A stretch of DNA of 64,000 bases from Nocardia sp. MH4 (GTDB lineage: Bacteria > Actinomycetota > Actinomycetes > Mycobacteriales > Mycobacteriaceae), in the NCBI RefSeq assembly GCF_019266065.1, contig NZ_LPNR01000097.1:1-64000 (forward strand). The letters run 5' to 3'. Position numbers and translations under genes: made by a program. The notes below the pieces were generated by a model. It saw nothing but the letters and a program-made list of their open reading frames with translations. It was not told where the DNA came from and searched no databases. The stretch's first letter is position 1; each line of letters starts with the position of its first letter. This document shows, piece by piece, positions 34,097-43,610 of the stretch.

Positions 34097-34247
34097 CGCC
34101 GCACCTCGCCCGTGCCGTCACCGCACCGAGGACCGCAACCGAACCAGCTCACCGCGACGCCGCGCGGGCCGGAACCCGTGCTCGACATCGTCGCGTCGCC
34201 GGTCCGGGCGGGGGCGACGGACAGGGGCGCGTCCGTCACGGTGACGG

Positions 34248-34862
34248 TCACCATTCGATCCCGCGCTGGCCTTTGCGGCCCGCGTCCATCGGGTGCTTCA
34301 CCTTGGTCATCTCGGTGACCAGATCGGCGGCGTCGATCAAGGCCTGCGGCGCGTCGCGGCCGGTGATGACGACGTGCTGGTTACCGGGGCGGCTGGTCAG
34401 CGTCTCGACGACCTCGTCGACATCGACCCACCCCCACTTGAGCGGGTAGGTGAACTCGTCGAGTACGTAGAAGCGGTGCTGTTCGGCGGCGAGCCGTCGC
34501 GAGATCTCCTGCCAGCCCGACAGCGCGGCGGCGGCGTGATCTTCCTCGGTGCCGTGCTTGCGGGTCCACGACCAGCCCTCGCCCATCTTGTGCCACTCGA
34601 CCGCGCCACCGGCACCGGTCCGCTCGTGCACCTCACCGAGCGTGCGGAACGCGGCTTCCTCGCCGACCTTCCACTTGGCGCTCTTGACGAACTGGAACAC
34701 GGCCACGTCGAAGCCCTGGTTCCAGGCCCGCAACGCCATCCCGAAGGCGGCGGTGGACTTGCCCTTGCCCGGGCCCGTGTGGACGGCCAGCACCGGCTGG
34801 TTGCGCCGCTGCCGTGTCGTGAGGCCGTCCTCCGGCACGACTTCCGGAACACCCTTGGGCAC
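34248..34862 (-). CDS. cobO: Cob(I)yrinic acid a,c-diamide adenosyltransferase
   Basis: A 204-residue CobO/BtuR-type ATP:corrinoid adenosyltransferase. The Walker A is VHTGPGKGKSTAAFGMALRA, followed by VAVFQFVKSAKWKVGEE and WHKMGEGWSWT, then LDEFTYPLKWGWVD (Walker B-like) and HVVITGRDAP. GTG 34862 is chosen because AAGGAGGAG lies 5 bases upstream and the mycobacterial protein starts with a similar PxGxPxxVPxDGLTT. The frame is open further upstream without homology. It is part of the corrinoid gene row with the chelatase and cobB. Confidence 0.95.
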   Translation of the reverse strand: MPKGVPEVVPEDGLTTRQRRNQPVLAVHTGPGKGKSTAAFGMALRAWNQGFDVAVFQFVKSAKWKVGEEAAFRTLGEVHERTGAGGAVEWHKMGEGWSWTRKHGTEEDHAAAALSGWQEISRRLAAEQHRFYVLDEFTYPLKWGWVDVDEVVETLTSRPGNQHVVITGRDAPQALIDAADLVTEMTKVKHPMDAGRKGQRGIEW

Positions 34863-35123
34863 GAAGACTCCTCCTTCTCGGCACCGACGCGCCGGTCCGC
34901 GGCCCGGGTGGACCGCACTGTCGATGGACGACCGCGCCAGTGCCTCGAGCACCCGACGGCGCACCGGTCGACCGGTCGCGCGACTGTCGCTCACCATTTC
35001 TATCAGGGCGTCCTCCGGCCGCCTGACCCTCCCACTACCGTCGGGGAACATCCTCGGCGGCGACGCGCGACCGGCCGATGCCGCCCCGTCGATCGCCCAG
35101 GTCGCCGGGTGCGGGCGCTCAGG

Positions 35124-37235
35124 TCAGGCCGCGCGAGCGCCGGTCGCCCGGACGACATCGGCGACACTGTCGCCGGTGAGTTCGTCCAGGCGCAGGTAGC
35201 GGGCCCGCAGGTCACGGGCCAGCTCGGCGGCGAGGCCGAGCCGGATCATGCCGCGTTCACAGTCGATGACCATCGCGGTGTGTCCCTCCCCGGCCAGCAG
35301 ACGCGCGGTGGCGCGGGCGCGGGGCAGCGGATCGACACCACCGGTGGCGCGGCCGTCGGTCAGCAGTACCAGCATCGGGCGGCGGCGCGGGTCGCGGACG
35401 TGTTCGCGGGCGATCACCTCGCGCGCCTTCAGCAGGCCCGCCGCGAGCGGGGTCTTGCCACCGGTGCGCAGACCGGCCAGGCGGCGCACGGCGATGTCGA
35501 CCGAGGAGGTCGGCGGGAGGACCAGTTCGGCCGCGCTGCCGCGCACGCTGATCACGGCCACCTTGTCGCGGCGCTGGTAGGCGTCGCGCAGCAGGGTGAC
35601 GATGGCACCGGTGACGGCGGTGAGCCGGTCGCGCGCGGCCATCGACCCGGATGCGTCGACGACGAACACCACCAGATTCCCTTCGCGCCCTTCGCGATAC
35701 GCGCCACGCAGGTCCTCGGCGGCCAGCGCCAGCGGACCGCTGAACCGGCCGCGCTCGAATTGCCGAGGCGCGGCCGCGAAGACGGTGCCCAGCAGGTGCA
35801 GCCCGGTCGAGGTGTCGGTGCTGGGGCGCACCATGCGGCCGGTGCGGGTCCGGGCGCGGGACCGGCGGCCCGGCGCGCCTTCGCCGATGCCGGGAACCTC
35901 CCAGCGCGGTGCGGGCTTCGAGACGGAACCCGGTGTGCCGGAGACGCTGTCGGCCGCGGGCCGGGATCCGCCGCCGTGGGGGCCGCCGCCCGGGTTGTCG
36001 TCGGGGCCGTCGGGACCACCGTCGTCGGGACCCTGATCGTCGGGTCCGCCGTCGTCGGGACCCGGGTCGGCCGGTCCCCCGTCCTCGGGGCCCTGGGGCC
36101 CCTCGTCGGCAGGGCCTCGGTCGGCACCGTCGTCGACCGCGCGCGGTCCCGAGCTGCCGGACGCGTCGCCGTCGCGATCGTCGCCGGGCGTCTCGCCTCG
36201 CGGATCGTCGTCGAATTCCTCGGTGGCCGAGGCCTTGTCGACCTCGTCGGCGGCCGACCGCATCGCCTCGTCCAGCTGCTCCTCGCTGATCCCCGGCTCG
36301 TCGAACGGATCGCGCCTGCGCCGGTGCGGCAGGGCCAGCTCGGCGGCGATCCGCACATCGTCTGCGGTGACCCGGTCGCGGCCGCACCATGCGGCGTGCG
36401 CGGTGGCGGTCCGGGCGACGACCAGATCGGCGCGCATCCCGTCGACGTCGAACGCCGCGCACAGCGCCGCGATCCGCCGCAGTTCGGCGTTGTCGAGGGT
36501 CACGCCGGGCAGCCGGTCGCGCGCGGTCAGAATCCGTTCGGCGACAACGGCATCGGCGTCGGCGTAGCGGGCGGCGAAGCCGGCGGGGTCGGCCTCGTAG
36601 TCCAGGCGCCTGCGCACCACCGCCATCCGGGTGTCCACCACGCGGGAGGCGGCCACGTCGACGGTGAGGCCGAACCGGTCCAGCAGCTGGGGCCGGAGTT
36701 CGCCCTCCTCGGGGTTCATGGTGCCCACCAGCACGAATCGCGCCGGATGCGAATGCGAGACACCGTCGCGCTCGACGTGGACCCGGCCCATGGCCGCCGC
36801 GTCGAGCAGCACGTCGACCAGGTGATCGTGCAGCAGGTTCACCTCGTCGACGTAGAGCACGCCGTGGTGGGCCGCGGCCAGCAGACCGGGCCGGAACGCC
36901 TGCTCACCGTCGCGCAGGACCCGTTCGAGGTCGATCGACCCGACGACACGGTCCTCGGTGGCGCCCACCGGCAGTTCCACGAGCCGGGCGGGCCGCGCGC
37001 CGCTCTCGTCGACGACCGGCGGCAGCAACTCGGCCAGCGCGCGCACCACCGTCGACTTCGCGGTGCCCTTCTCGCCCCGCACCAGCACGCCACCGATCCC
37101 GGGGTGCACCGCCGACAAGATCAATGCCAGCTGCAGGCGCTCCTGGCCGACGACCGCCGAGAACGGGAAGCCCGCCTCACCCGCCGAGCGAGCGGCGGTG
37201 TGCGGACCAGCGGCGACATCAGCAAAACCAGGCAC
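35124..37235 (-). CDS. Magnesium/cobalt chelatase-like AAA+ - VWA fusion
   Basis: A 703-residue protein joining a BchI/CobS-like AAA+ ATPase (1-330) and a BchD/CobT-like von Willebrand A domain (about 500-700). Walker A is [14 protein letters not shown], Walker B YVDEVNLL, sensor [18 protein letters not shown], and the [14 protein letters not shown]. Between them lies a low-complexity acidic hinge (~340-460) of repeated [10 protein letters not shown] units. Such fusions (Rv2850c) probably drive CobN-type cobalt insertion in the aerobic pathway; cobN is not in this window. It is separated from GNAT by a strong terminator and may head the cobO-cobB-cobE transcript, 261 bp upstream of cobO. Confidence 0.9.
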   Translation of the reverse strand: MPGFADVAAGPHTAARSAGEAGFPFSAVVGQERLQLALILSAVHPGIGGVLVRGEKGTAKSTVVRALAELLPPVVDESGARPARLVELPVGATEDRVVGSIDLERVLRDGEQAFRPGLLAAAHHGVLYVDEVNLLHDHLVDVLLDAAAMGRVHVERDGVSHSHPARFVLVGTMNPEEGELRPQLLDRFGLTVDVAASRVVDTRMAVVRRRLDYEADPAGFAARYADADAVVAERILTARDRLPGVTLDNAELRRIAALCAAFDVDGMRADLVVARTATAHAAWCGRDRVTADDVRIAAELALPHRRRRDPFDEPGISEEQLDEAMRSAADEVDKASATEEFDDDPRGETPGDDRDGDASGSSGPRAVDDGADRGPADEGPQGPEDGGPADPGPDDGGPDDQGPDDGGPDGPDDNPGGGPHGGGSRPAADSVSGTPGSVSKPAPRWEVPGIGEGAPGRRSRARTRTGRMVRPSTDTSTGLHLLGTVFAAAPRQFERGRFSGPLALAAEDLRGAYREGREGNLVVFVVDASGSMAARDRLTAVTGAIVTLLRDAYQRRDKVAVISVRGSAAELVLPPTSSVDIAVRRLAGLRTGGKTPLAAGLLKAREVIAREHVRDPRRRPMLVLLTDGRATGGVDPLPRARATARLLAGEGHTAMVIDCERGMIRLGLAAELARDLRARYLRLDELTGDSVADVVRATGARAA

Positions 37236-37294
37236 GCCCCCACTGTATTCGCGCCATGATCACGACCGGACCCCGGGCGTCGGCGCCGGAAAGA

Positions 37295-37329
37295 CGCGAG
37301 GTCCCCGGCACCGTGCCGGGGACCTCGCG
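37295..37329 (-). terminator. Strong hairpin terminator after the GNAT gene
   Basis: A perfect 17-bp repeat (CGCGAGGTCCCCGGCAC and its complement) around a single central base, 9 bp after the GNAT stop. It separates the mqo-GNAT unit from the chelatase/cob unit. Confidence 0.8.
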
Positions 37330-37338
37330 AGTGGACTG

Positions 37339-37788
37339 TCAGCCCCGACGCATCGGGACGTGCGGGATGCCGTCGTCGAGGAATTCCTCGCCGTCGGGAA
37401 CGAAGCCGTACTTGGCGTACATGTCGACCAGGTAGGACTGCGCGTTCAGACGGACGGTGGCCGAACCGGTCTCGGCCAGCGCCGCCTGCAGCAACCGGGT
37501 GGTGTAGCCGTGCCCACGGGCGGGCACGGCCGTGCACAGCCGACCGAGCCGGAAGCTGGTCACCCCGTCCTCGTGCTCTTCGAGCAGCCGCAGCGTGGCG
37601 ATGACCTCGCCCTCGTCGTCGAGCCACAGGTGCCGGGTCTCCGGCAGCAGGTCACGCCCGTCCAGCTCGGGATAGGCGCAGGCCTGCTCGACGACGAATA
37701 CCTCGACGCGCAGTTTCAACAACCGGTACAGGGTGGCGGGGTCCAGATCCGCCGCCCACGCCCGTCTCAATGCGACCGTTGACATCAT
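37339..37788 (-). CDS. GNAT family N-acetyltransferase (ElaA-like)
   Basis: A 149-residue acetyltransferase of the ElaA type. It starts with LDPATLYRLLKLRVEVFVVEQACAY-like residues, in which the VFVVEQ and AYPELDGRDL segments are typical of ElaA. LGRLCTAVPARGHGYTTRLLQAAL is the acetyl-CoA pyrophosphate-binding loop, and VDMYAKYGFVPDGEEFLDDGIPHVPM ends the fold. The acceptor substrate is unknown. It starts 12 bp after mqo ends and so is probably cotranscribed, as in mycobacteria (Rv2851c-mqo). Confidence 0.9.
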   Translation of the reverse strand: MMSTVALRRAWAADLDPATLYRLLKLRVEVFVVEQACAYPELDGRDLLPETRHLWLDDEGEVIATLRLLEEHEDGVTSFRLGRLCTAVPARGHGYTTRLLQAALAETGSATVRLNAQSYLVDMYAKYGFVPDGEEFLDDGIPHVPMRRG

Positions 37789-37800
37789 CGCGTCTTGCTA

Positions 37801-39330
37801 TCACACCTGCGCGTAGGTGGCCGCCTCCGGCTGCGCGGGCGTGTTGTTGGCGTCCAGCTTCAGCGACTTGTTGGTCCAGTCCCAGACTTCCTGGAACAGG
37901 GCCTGGTTCTCCGACAGCTTCTGGCCCAGCGAGGGGATCATCTGCTTCAGCTGCGGGGTCCAGTCGGCGTACTCGCGCGGGAAGCAGCGCTGCATGACGT
38001 CGAGCATCGCGGTGACACAGGTCGAGGCGCCCGGCGAGGCACCGAGCAGGCCGGCGATGGTGCCGTCCTCGGCGGAGATGACCGCGGTGCCGAACTCGAG
38101 CACACCGCCCGCACCCTTCTTCCGGATGACCTGCACGCGCTGACCGGCGGTGATCAGCTCCCAGTCGCGGCCCTCGGCACGCGGCAGGAACTCCTCGAGC
38201 ACACCGATCTTGCCGTTCTGCGACTTGAGCAGCTCGCTGATCAGGTACTTGGTCAGGCCCATCTCGGTGAGACCGACGCCGACGAGCGAACCGATGTTGT
38301 TCGGCTTGATCGACTTGAACAGGTCGGTGTTGGAGCCGTCCTTGAGGAACTTCGGGGTCCAGCCTGCATAGGGGCCGAACAGCAGGCCCTTGCGGCCGTT
38401 GATGACGCGGGTGTCCAGGTGCGGCACCGACATCGGCGGCGCGCCGACGGCGGCCTTGCCGTAGACCTTGGCCTCGTGCGCGGCGATCAGCTCCGGGTTG
38501 GTCGAGCGCAGGAACTGACCGCTGATCGGGAAGCCGCCGAAGCCCTTGGCCTCCTTGATGCCGGACTTCTGCAGCAGCGGCAGCGCGCCACCACCGGCGC
38601 CGACGAAGACGAACTTCGCGTTGACGGTGCGGCTGCGGAAGGTGCGCAGGTTGCGGACGGTGACGTTCCAGCTGCCGTCGGACTGCTTGGCGAGGTCGCG
38701 GACCTCGGTGCCGAAGGCGATCTCGCCGCCGGACTTGCCGATGTAGGCCAGCAGCTGCTTGGTGAGCGCGCCGAAGTCGATGTCGGTGCCGCCGTCGGTC
38801 CAGTTCAGCGCGATCGGGTCGGCGAAGTCACGGCCCTTGGCCATCAGCGGCAGGCGCGCGGCGAACTCGTCGGGGCTGTCGATGTACTCCATGCCGCGGA
38901 ACAGCGGGTGCGGTGCCAGCGCCTCGTAGCGCTTGCGCAGGTAGTCGACGTTGTCGGCGCCGTGCACGAAGCTGACGTGCGGAATAGGGTTGATGAACCC
39001 GGACGGGTCGTCGAGGACGCCGGTGTCGACGGCCGAGGCCCAGAACTGCCGGGAGACCTGGAAGCGCTCGTTGATGTCGACGGCCTTGCCGATGTCGACC
39101 GAGCCGTCGGCGTTCTGCGGGCTGTAGTTGAGTTCGCACAGCGCCGAGTGCCCGGTGCCCGCGTTGTTCCACGGATCGCTGCTCTCCGCGGCGGCGGCGT
39201 CGAGCCGCTCGAACACCGAGATGGTCCACTCCGGCTGCAGCTGCCGCAGCAGCGCGCCCAGCGTGGCACTCATGATGCCTGCGCCGATGAGAACTACATC
39301 GGTCTTTTCAGTCTTCGCAGCGTTCGACAC
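37801..39330 (-). CDS. mqo: Malate:quinone oxidoreductase
   Basis: A 509-residue peripheral membrane FAD enzyme oxidising malate to oxaloacetate and reducing quinone (menaquinone in this group). [20 protein letters not shown] is the FAD-binding motif, followed by [19 protein letters not shown], diagnostic of Mqo, then [19 protein letters not shown], and [19 protein letters not shown] near the C-terminus. The GTG at 39330 follows AAGGAAG. The 231-bp divergent region to the next gene must contain its promoter. Confidence 0.96.
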   Translation of the reverse strand: MSNAAKTEKTDVVLIGAGIMSATLGALLRQLQPEWTISVFERLDAAAAESSDPWNNAGTGHSALCELNYSPQNADGSVDIGKAVDINERFQVSRQFWASAVDTGVLDDPSGFINPIPHVSFVHGADNVDYLRKRYEALAPHPLFRGMEYIDSPDEFAARLPLMAKGRDFADPIALNWTDGGTDIDFGALTKQLLAYIGKSGGEIAFGTEVRDLAKQSDGSWNVTVRNLRTFRSRTVNAKFVFVGAGGGALPLLQKSGIKEAKGFGGFPISGQFLRSTNPELIAAHEAKVYGKAAVGAPPMSVPHLDTRVINGRKGLLFGPYAGWTPKFLKDGSNTDLFKSIKPNNIGSLVGVGLTEMGLTKYLISELLKSQNGKIGVLEEFLPRAEGRDWELITAGQRVQVIRKKGAGGVLEFGTAVISAEDGTIAGLLGASPGASTCVTAMLDVMQRCFPREYADWTPQLKQMIPSLGQKLSENQALFQEVWDWTNKSLKLDANNTPAQPEAATYAQV

Positions 39331-39524
39331 GGGTACTTCGACTTCCTTGTCCTTCTCAGCTACCCACCGGGGTGAGTTCGCTTGGGCGCGGGCGCTTCGT
39401 GGTTTGGTGCGACTCGCGGTGAATCGCCGGGGAGTAGGTTACCCGTCGTTCACCTGAAGCCAATTGTGCACCTCAGCCGTTCGTAGTACCGCAACCGACC
39501 TACCGAATGTGATCTAAACCAACA

Positions 39525-39562
39525 CTGCACGTCGCGCTGACCGCGCGATAGATTGAGCGGTG
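39525..39562 (+). promoter_or_regulatory. Putative leaderless promoter of the alpha/beta hydrolase gene
   Basis: CTGCAC (39525-39530) and TAGATT (39549-39554) are spaced 18 bp, with GTG 7 bases after the -10 and no ribosome site. Confidence 0.4.
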
Positions 39563-40605
39563 TGACGAACGAAACCTCACTCGATCCCGCCGGCACCGCC
39601 GATCGGACCGATGAGCAGTGGCAATCCGATGTCCTCGGCACCGACTACCAGCAGCGCACCCTGCCGCTGGGCCCCGATCCCGACGGTGAGGGCGAGGTGG
39701 TGGCCACGCTCGTGCGCTATCTGCCCGACGCCGCCGCACCGGCCACCGAGCCGACCGTGCTCTATCTGCACGGGTTCACCGACTACTTCTTCCAGGAGCA
39801 CGTGGCCGAGCACTTCGCGGCCCGCGGCCACCGCTTCTACGCTCTCGACCTGCGTAAATGTGGTCGTTCGCGGCGGGCCGGGCAGAGCGCGCACTTCGTC
39901 AGCGACCTGGCGCTCTACGACGCCGAGCTGAACGAGGCGCTGCGGATCGCGCGCGCGGAGACCGGCAACGACGTCCTGATCGTCGCGCACTCCACCGGCG
40001 GACTGGTGGCGCCGCTGTGGCTGGACCGGCTCGAGGCCGCCGGCGGCAGCGCCGCGGCAGGCGTGGTCGGCGTCGTGCTCAACAGCCCGTGGTTCGACCT
40101 GCAGGGGCCCGCGTACTACCGCACCGTCGGCACGCCGATCATCAACGCCGTCGGCAAGGTCAGGGCGTTCGCGCAGCTGCCCGCCGTGGGCGTCAGCACC
40201 GCCTACGGCGACAGCCTGCATCACAGCCGCAAGGGCGAGTGGGATTACAACCTGGACTGGAAGCCGCTCAGTGGCGAGCCGGTGCGGCTGGGCTGGCTGC
40301 GCGCCATCCGGCGCGGACAGGCCCGCCTGCACCAGGGACTGGCGATCGGGGTGCCCGCGCTCATCCTGCGCTCGCGGCTGACCAGATTCGCGCGGGCCCA
40401 CAGCCCCGCCGTCGATGTCGCCGACGCCGTGCTCGACGTCAAGCAGATCCAGCGCTGGGCGGGCTGCCTGGGCGAGCGCACCACGATCGTGCCGATCGAC
40501 GGCGCCCGCCACGATGTGTTCCTGTCCTCGGAAGCGGTGCGCGCCAACGCTTTCGCCGAGACGGACAGCTGGCTGGACTGGCTGGCGGCCTACCGCAAGA
40601 ACTGA
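39562..40605 (+). CDS. Cytosolic alpha/beta hydrolase (Rv2854-like, monoglyceride-lipase type)
   Basis: A 347-residue serine hydrolase of the Hydrolase_4 type. VLYLHGFTDYFFQEHVAEHF supplies the oxyanion loop, YALDLRKCGRS is the usual DxRGxG-like segment, IVAHSTGGLVAPLWLD the nucleophile elbow (Ser), and IDGARHDVFLSSEAVR the catalytic His. No signal peptide. It replaces Rv2854 in the conserved gene order next to mqo. The lipid or ester substrate is unknown. GTG 39562 is preferred over TTG 39553, which overlaps the -10. A hairpin terminator follows. Confidence 0.88.
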   Translation: MTNETSLDPAGTADRTDEQWQSDVLGTDYQQRTLPLGPDPDGEGEVVATLVRYLPDAAAPATEPTVLYLHGFTDYFFQEHVAEHFAARGHRFYALDLRKCGRSRRAGQSAHFVSDLALYDAELNEALRIARAETGNDVLIVAHSTGGLVAPLWLDRLEAAGGSAAAGVVGVVLNSPWFDLQGPAYYRTVGTPIINAVGKVRAFAQLPAVGVSTAYGDSLHHSRKGEWDYNLDWKPLSGEPVRLGWLRAIRRGQARLHQGLAIGVPALILRSRLTRFARAHSPAVDVADAVLDVKQIQRWAGCLGERTTIVPIDGARHDVFLSSEAVRANAFAETDSWLDWLAAYRKN

Positions 40606-40617
40606 GCCGGGTGGCGT

Positions 40618-40639
40618 GCCGGGACCGCGAGGTCCCGGC
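40618..40639. terminator. Bidirectional hairpin terminator
   Basis: A 9-bp perfect stem (GCCGGGACC / GGTCCCGGC) capped by a GCGA tetraloop between convergent genes. Confidence 0.7.
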
Positions 40640-40645
40640 CGCCGC

Positions 40646-41209
40646 TCACCAGAGGCTGGTCCGCAGGACGATCTCGGTGGCCAGTTCGTGGGCGCCCTCG
40701 GTGGCGATGTTGTCGACCTCGACCGGGACCACCCGGAACTCGCCGTAGACGTAGCGGCCGGAGGCATCGGCCACGGCACGCGGCAGGCTCTTGGTGACCA
40801 GCATGGTCACCGGCAGCTCCAGCGGCGGACAGGACGCGTCGGGAGCCGTGCCGTCGGCGTCGGGCACCGCCGGATGGCCGTGATCGGCGACCACCAGGCT
40901 CATGAACCGCCCGAACCGGCCCGCGCACAGCCGCCAGGCCAGCGCCGCGCCCGCACCGCGTCCCGCGACGTTCACATACGGCAGCTCGAGTTCGTCGAGA
41001 ATCGCGTGGACGGCCGGGGGCTCGAGCCCCTCGACGGACTCCAGCACGACGGTCTGCAGATCGGATTCGTGCAGCCGCGCGCACACGGTGTCGAACACGT
41101 CGGCCGGATCGTCCGCATCGGGAAGCAACAGCACATTGTGCCGCGATTGTGGGCCGTCGACCCGCACTGTCCAGGCCCGGTCACCGACCGTGATCCGCCG
41201 AGATTTCAT
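40646..41209 (-). CDS. Alpha/beta-hydrolase-fold-like protein of unknown function
   Basis: A 187-residue protein. VLLLPDADDPADVFDTVC and LPYVNVAGRGAGAALAWRLC look like the early strand and nucleophile elbow of an alpha/beta hydrolase, but the expected Ser is Arg in GRGAG, and only a possible His (VVADHGHPA) follows. It may therefore be a non-catalytic or degenerate hydrolase. ATG 41209 is used; a longer open frame extends to 41332. A 13-bp palindrome lies 5 bases upstream of the ATG. Function unassigned. Confidence 0.65.
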   Translation of the reverse strand: MKSRRITVGDRAWTVRVDGPQSRHNVLLLPDADDPADVFDTVCARLHESDLQTVVLESVEGLEPPAVHAILDELELPYVNVAGRGAGAALAWRLCAGRFGRFMSLVVADHGHPAVPDADGTAPDASCPPLELPVTMLVTKSLPRAVADASGRYVYGEFRVVPVEVDNIATEGAHELATEIVLRTSLW

Positions 41210-41213
41210 GCCG

Positions 41214-41226
41214 GTGTACGGTACAC
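41214..41226. promoter_or_regulatory. Palindromic operator candidate
   Basis: GTGTAC-G-GTACAC is a perfect 6+1+6 palindrome located 5 bp upstream of the ATG of the 40646-41209 gene, where a leaderless -10 (TACCGT on the minus strand) would fall. The regulator is unknown. Confidence 0.45.
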
Positions 41227-41496
41227 GGCCCGGTTGAACACGGCAGCGTGTTGCGCTCCGCCCGGCCGGTCTGTTTTTGCCCGTGTCCTGGGCTTTCCCA
41301 ATCCGGAGGGCCCGAATTGCCAGACCTGTCACAGCGGGCCGGTCGCGGCTGTGAGGAGAGCGGCCGCACAGCGGGCGACGGGTGCGGTACGAGCCACGTA
41401 CCGGAGCGAGGAGGTGTGCGGAGTTCCCCTCCCGGCGGCGCCGGGCACGCCGTACGATGACGGCCGAACCGATCGATCGGCGTTCACGGGGGGCTT

Positions 41497-41988
41497 GTGA
41501 AGCGAATCATCCAGCGTGTGCTGTGCGCTGTCGGCGCCCTCTTCTTCGGCGCGGGCGCACTGTTCGGGATCACCCAGCCGATCAACGCCACCGCCTACCT
41601 GTTGGGGTTCGGTCGCGAGGTCACCGTCCACGTCGACGAGAGCTCGCGCGGGCTGATGGGCGGCCGCAGTCGGGCCGGCATCGGCACGAACGTCGAGGAC
41701 GGCAGCGCCGTGCGCCTGTTCGATGTGCGATCAGGTGACACCGTCAGCGCCCGGATGGTCCTCATCGATATCGGCGTGGACAGCTTCGCCTATCGCTCGG
41801 CCAGGGCCGCGGCCACCGATTTCATCTGGCTGCTCGGCGTCCTCGTCCTCGGCGGGCCCGCCCTGGTGTTCGGCCTCGCGGCCTCCGCGCCGGCGCGGGC
41901 GAGACCTGCTGTCACCGCGGCGGCCGACGGAGCCGATTCCCCTGCCGGTGCCGATGTTTCGAAGCCGAACACCCCCGGCGAGAGCTGA
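41497..41988 (+). CDS. Small membrane protein with two TM segments, function unknown
   Basis: A 163-residue protein. The first hydrophobic helix (VLCAVGALFFGAGALFGI) spans residues ~8-28, and the second (FIWLLGVLVLGGPALVFGLAA) lies at ~110-132. The ~75 residues between them form an extracytoplasmic domain with Arg/Gly-rich GLMGGRSRAGIG. The C-terminal tail is Ala/Pro rich and cytoplasmic. I do not recognise a family. The GTG start at 41497 has only a GGGGG stretch 3 bases upstream. It converges with cobQ (4-bp gap). Confidence 0.68.
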   Translation: MKRIIQRVLCAVGALFFGAGALFGITQPINATAYLLGFGREVTVHVDESSRGLMGGRSRAGIGTNVEDGSAVRLFDVRSGDTVSARMVLIDIGVDSFAYRSARAAATDFIWLLGVLVLGGPALVFGLAASAPARARPAVTAAADGADSPAGADVSKPNTPGES

Positions 41989-41992
41989 GCGT

Positions 41993-43597
41993 TCAGCCGA
42001 CGGTGGGGCGGTCGAGTTCGCTGTGGACGACCGGTAGCTCCCGTGGTGCGCCGCGGCTGATCAGGGCGTCGAGGGCGGCCAGGTCGACGTGCCGCTCGAC
42101 CAGGTCGGCCAGCAGGTCGAGCTGCGCGGTACGGGTGGCCGCCACCGAGGTGTCCGGGGCGACGCGGAATCCGGTGCGCCCCGCGTGCCGGGCGACCTCG
42201 GTCAGCCAGGCGCGGCGGAACTCGTCGGATTCGAGGAGGCCGTGCACGTGGGTGCCCCAGATCGATGCCCGCACACTGCCTTCGGGAGCTCCGTCGATGG
42301 TGAGCCAGGGCGCGTCGGCGCTGTGCCGGACGCGGCCGTGGTGGATCTCGTAGCCGTGCACCGGCAGCGCGCCCGCCTCGCCGACGACCTGGCGGGCGAT
42401 CTTGGGCTCCGCGAATTCGATGGCGAGGTCGAACAATCCGAGCCCGTCCACCACGCAGGGCCGCGCCGCGTCCCCGTCCTCGGCCGACGCGGCGACGGCA
42501 CCCTGATCCCCCGCGGACCCGACGTGTTCGACGCCGTCGACGATGCGACGCCCCAGCATCTGGTAGCCGCCGCAGATCCCGAGGATCGGGCGCCCCGCGG
42601 CGGCCCGGGCGTGCAGCGCCGCGTCGATCCCCTTGGCGCGCAACCACGCCAGGTCGGAAACCGTCGACTTGGACCCGGGCACGACGACGAGATCGGCGGT
42701 GGCGATCTGATCGGGTCCGTCGGCCCAGCGGACGGCGACGCCGGGCTCGCAGGCGAGGGCTTCGATGTCGGTGGAGTTGGAGATGCGGGGCAGCCGGACG
42801 GCGGCGACGGTGAGCCAGTCGGTGCCGTGGGGTGGGCCGGGGCGACCGACCGGGGTACCCGCGACGGTGCCGAGGGAGTCCTCGGCGTCGAGCCAGAGGT
42901 CGTCGGCGAACGGCAGCACGCCCAGGGTGGGGCGGCCGGTCAGGACGGTCAGCTGGTCGAGGCCCGGTTGGAGCAGGGCGACGTCACCACGGAACTTGTT
43001 GACGAGGAAGCCCGAGATGAGCTGCTGGTCTTCGGGTTCCAGCACCGCGACGGTGCCGAACAGGTGCGCCAGCACTCCCCCTCGGTCGATATCACCGACC
43101 ACGAGCACGGGCAGCTCGGCGGCGCGCGCCAGACCCATATTGGCCAGATCCGTGGCCCGCAGATTGATCTCGGCGGGTGATCCGGCGCCCTCGCAGATCA
43201 CCACGTCGAATTCCGCACGCAGGGAAGCGAGTTCGTCCGCCACCACCTCACGCAGCTGCTGCCTGCGCCTGAAATAGTCACGCGCGCCGACGGTCCCGAC
43301 GGCCTTGCCGCGCACGACGAGCTGCGAGCGCCGATCGCTGCCGGGCTTGAGCAGCACCGGATTGAACCGCACGCTCGGCTCCAACCCACACGCCCGCGCC
43401 TGCAACGCCTGCGCCCGCCCGATCTCCCCGCCGTCGAGGGTGACGACGGAGTTGTTGGACATGTTCTGCGCCTTGAACGGCGCCACCCGCACGCCACGCC
43501 GCGCGAGCATTCGGCAGATCCCCGCGACCACCACGCTTTTCCCGGCGTCGGAGGTCGTGCCCGCGATCAGCAGCGCCCCGCGCAGATCGCCGCTCAT
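41993..43597 (-). CDS. cobQ: Cobyric acid synthase
   Basis: A 534-residue ATP/glutamine-dependent amidase that adds the b, d, e and g amides of adenosylcobyrinate a,c-diamide. The N-terminal P-loop-like [27 protein letters not shown], and [16 protein letters not shown] are all diagnostic. The C-terminal triad-type amidotransferase has [25 protein letters not shown] (Cys) and [12 protein letters not shown] (His). It lies about 5 kb from the cobO-cobB cluster, with the mqo region inserted between. It is 13 bp downstream of map, so the two are probably cotranscribed. Confidence 0.95.
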   Translation of the reverse strand: MSGDLRGALLIAGTTSDAGKSVVVAGICRMLARRGVRVAPFKAQNMSNNSVVTLDGGEIGRAQALQARACGLEPSVRFNPVLLKPGSDRRSQLVVRGKAVGTVGARDYFRRRQQLREVVADELASLRAEFDVVICEGAGSPAEINLRATDLANMGLARAAELPVLVVGDIDRGGVLAHLFGTVAVLEPEDQQLISGFLVNKFRGDVALLQPGLDQLTVLTGRPTLGVLPFADDLWLDAEDSLGTVAGTPVGRPGPPHGTDWLTVAAVRLPRISNSTDIEALACEPGVAVRWADGPDQIATADLVVVPGSKSTVSDLAWLRAKGIDAALHARAAAGRPILGICGGYQMLGRRIVDGVEHVGSAGDQGAVAASAEDGDAARPCVVDGLGLFDLAIEFAEPKIARQVVGEAGALPVHGYEIHHGRVRHSADAPWLTIDGAPEGSVRASIWGTHVHGLLESDEFRRAWLTEVARHAGRTGFRVAPDTSVAATRTAQLDLLADLVERHVDLAALDALISRGAPRELPVVHSELDRPTVG

Positions 43598-43610
43598 GCC
43601 ACGGACCGAC

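Noticed and set aside
34248..35051. A CobO protein with a 63-residue N-terminal extension
   Set aside because: The GTG at 34862 has an AAGGAGGAG site and matches the start of known CobO; the upstream residues are Arg-rich and unconserved.
34863..35123. A cobalamin riboswitch upstream of cobO
   Set aside because: A GGCACTGG on the minus strand is one base off the B12 box, but I could not find the other conserved segments or the flanking helices. A covariance-model search would decide.
35960..36130. A tandem DNA repeat or CRISPR-like array
   Set aside because: The periodicity comes from codons of the acidic DDGGP hinge inside the chelatase-like gene; there are no spacers of constant size.
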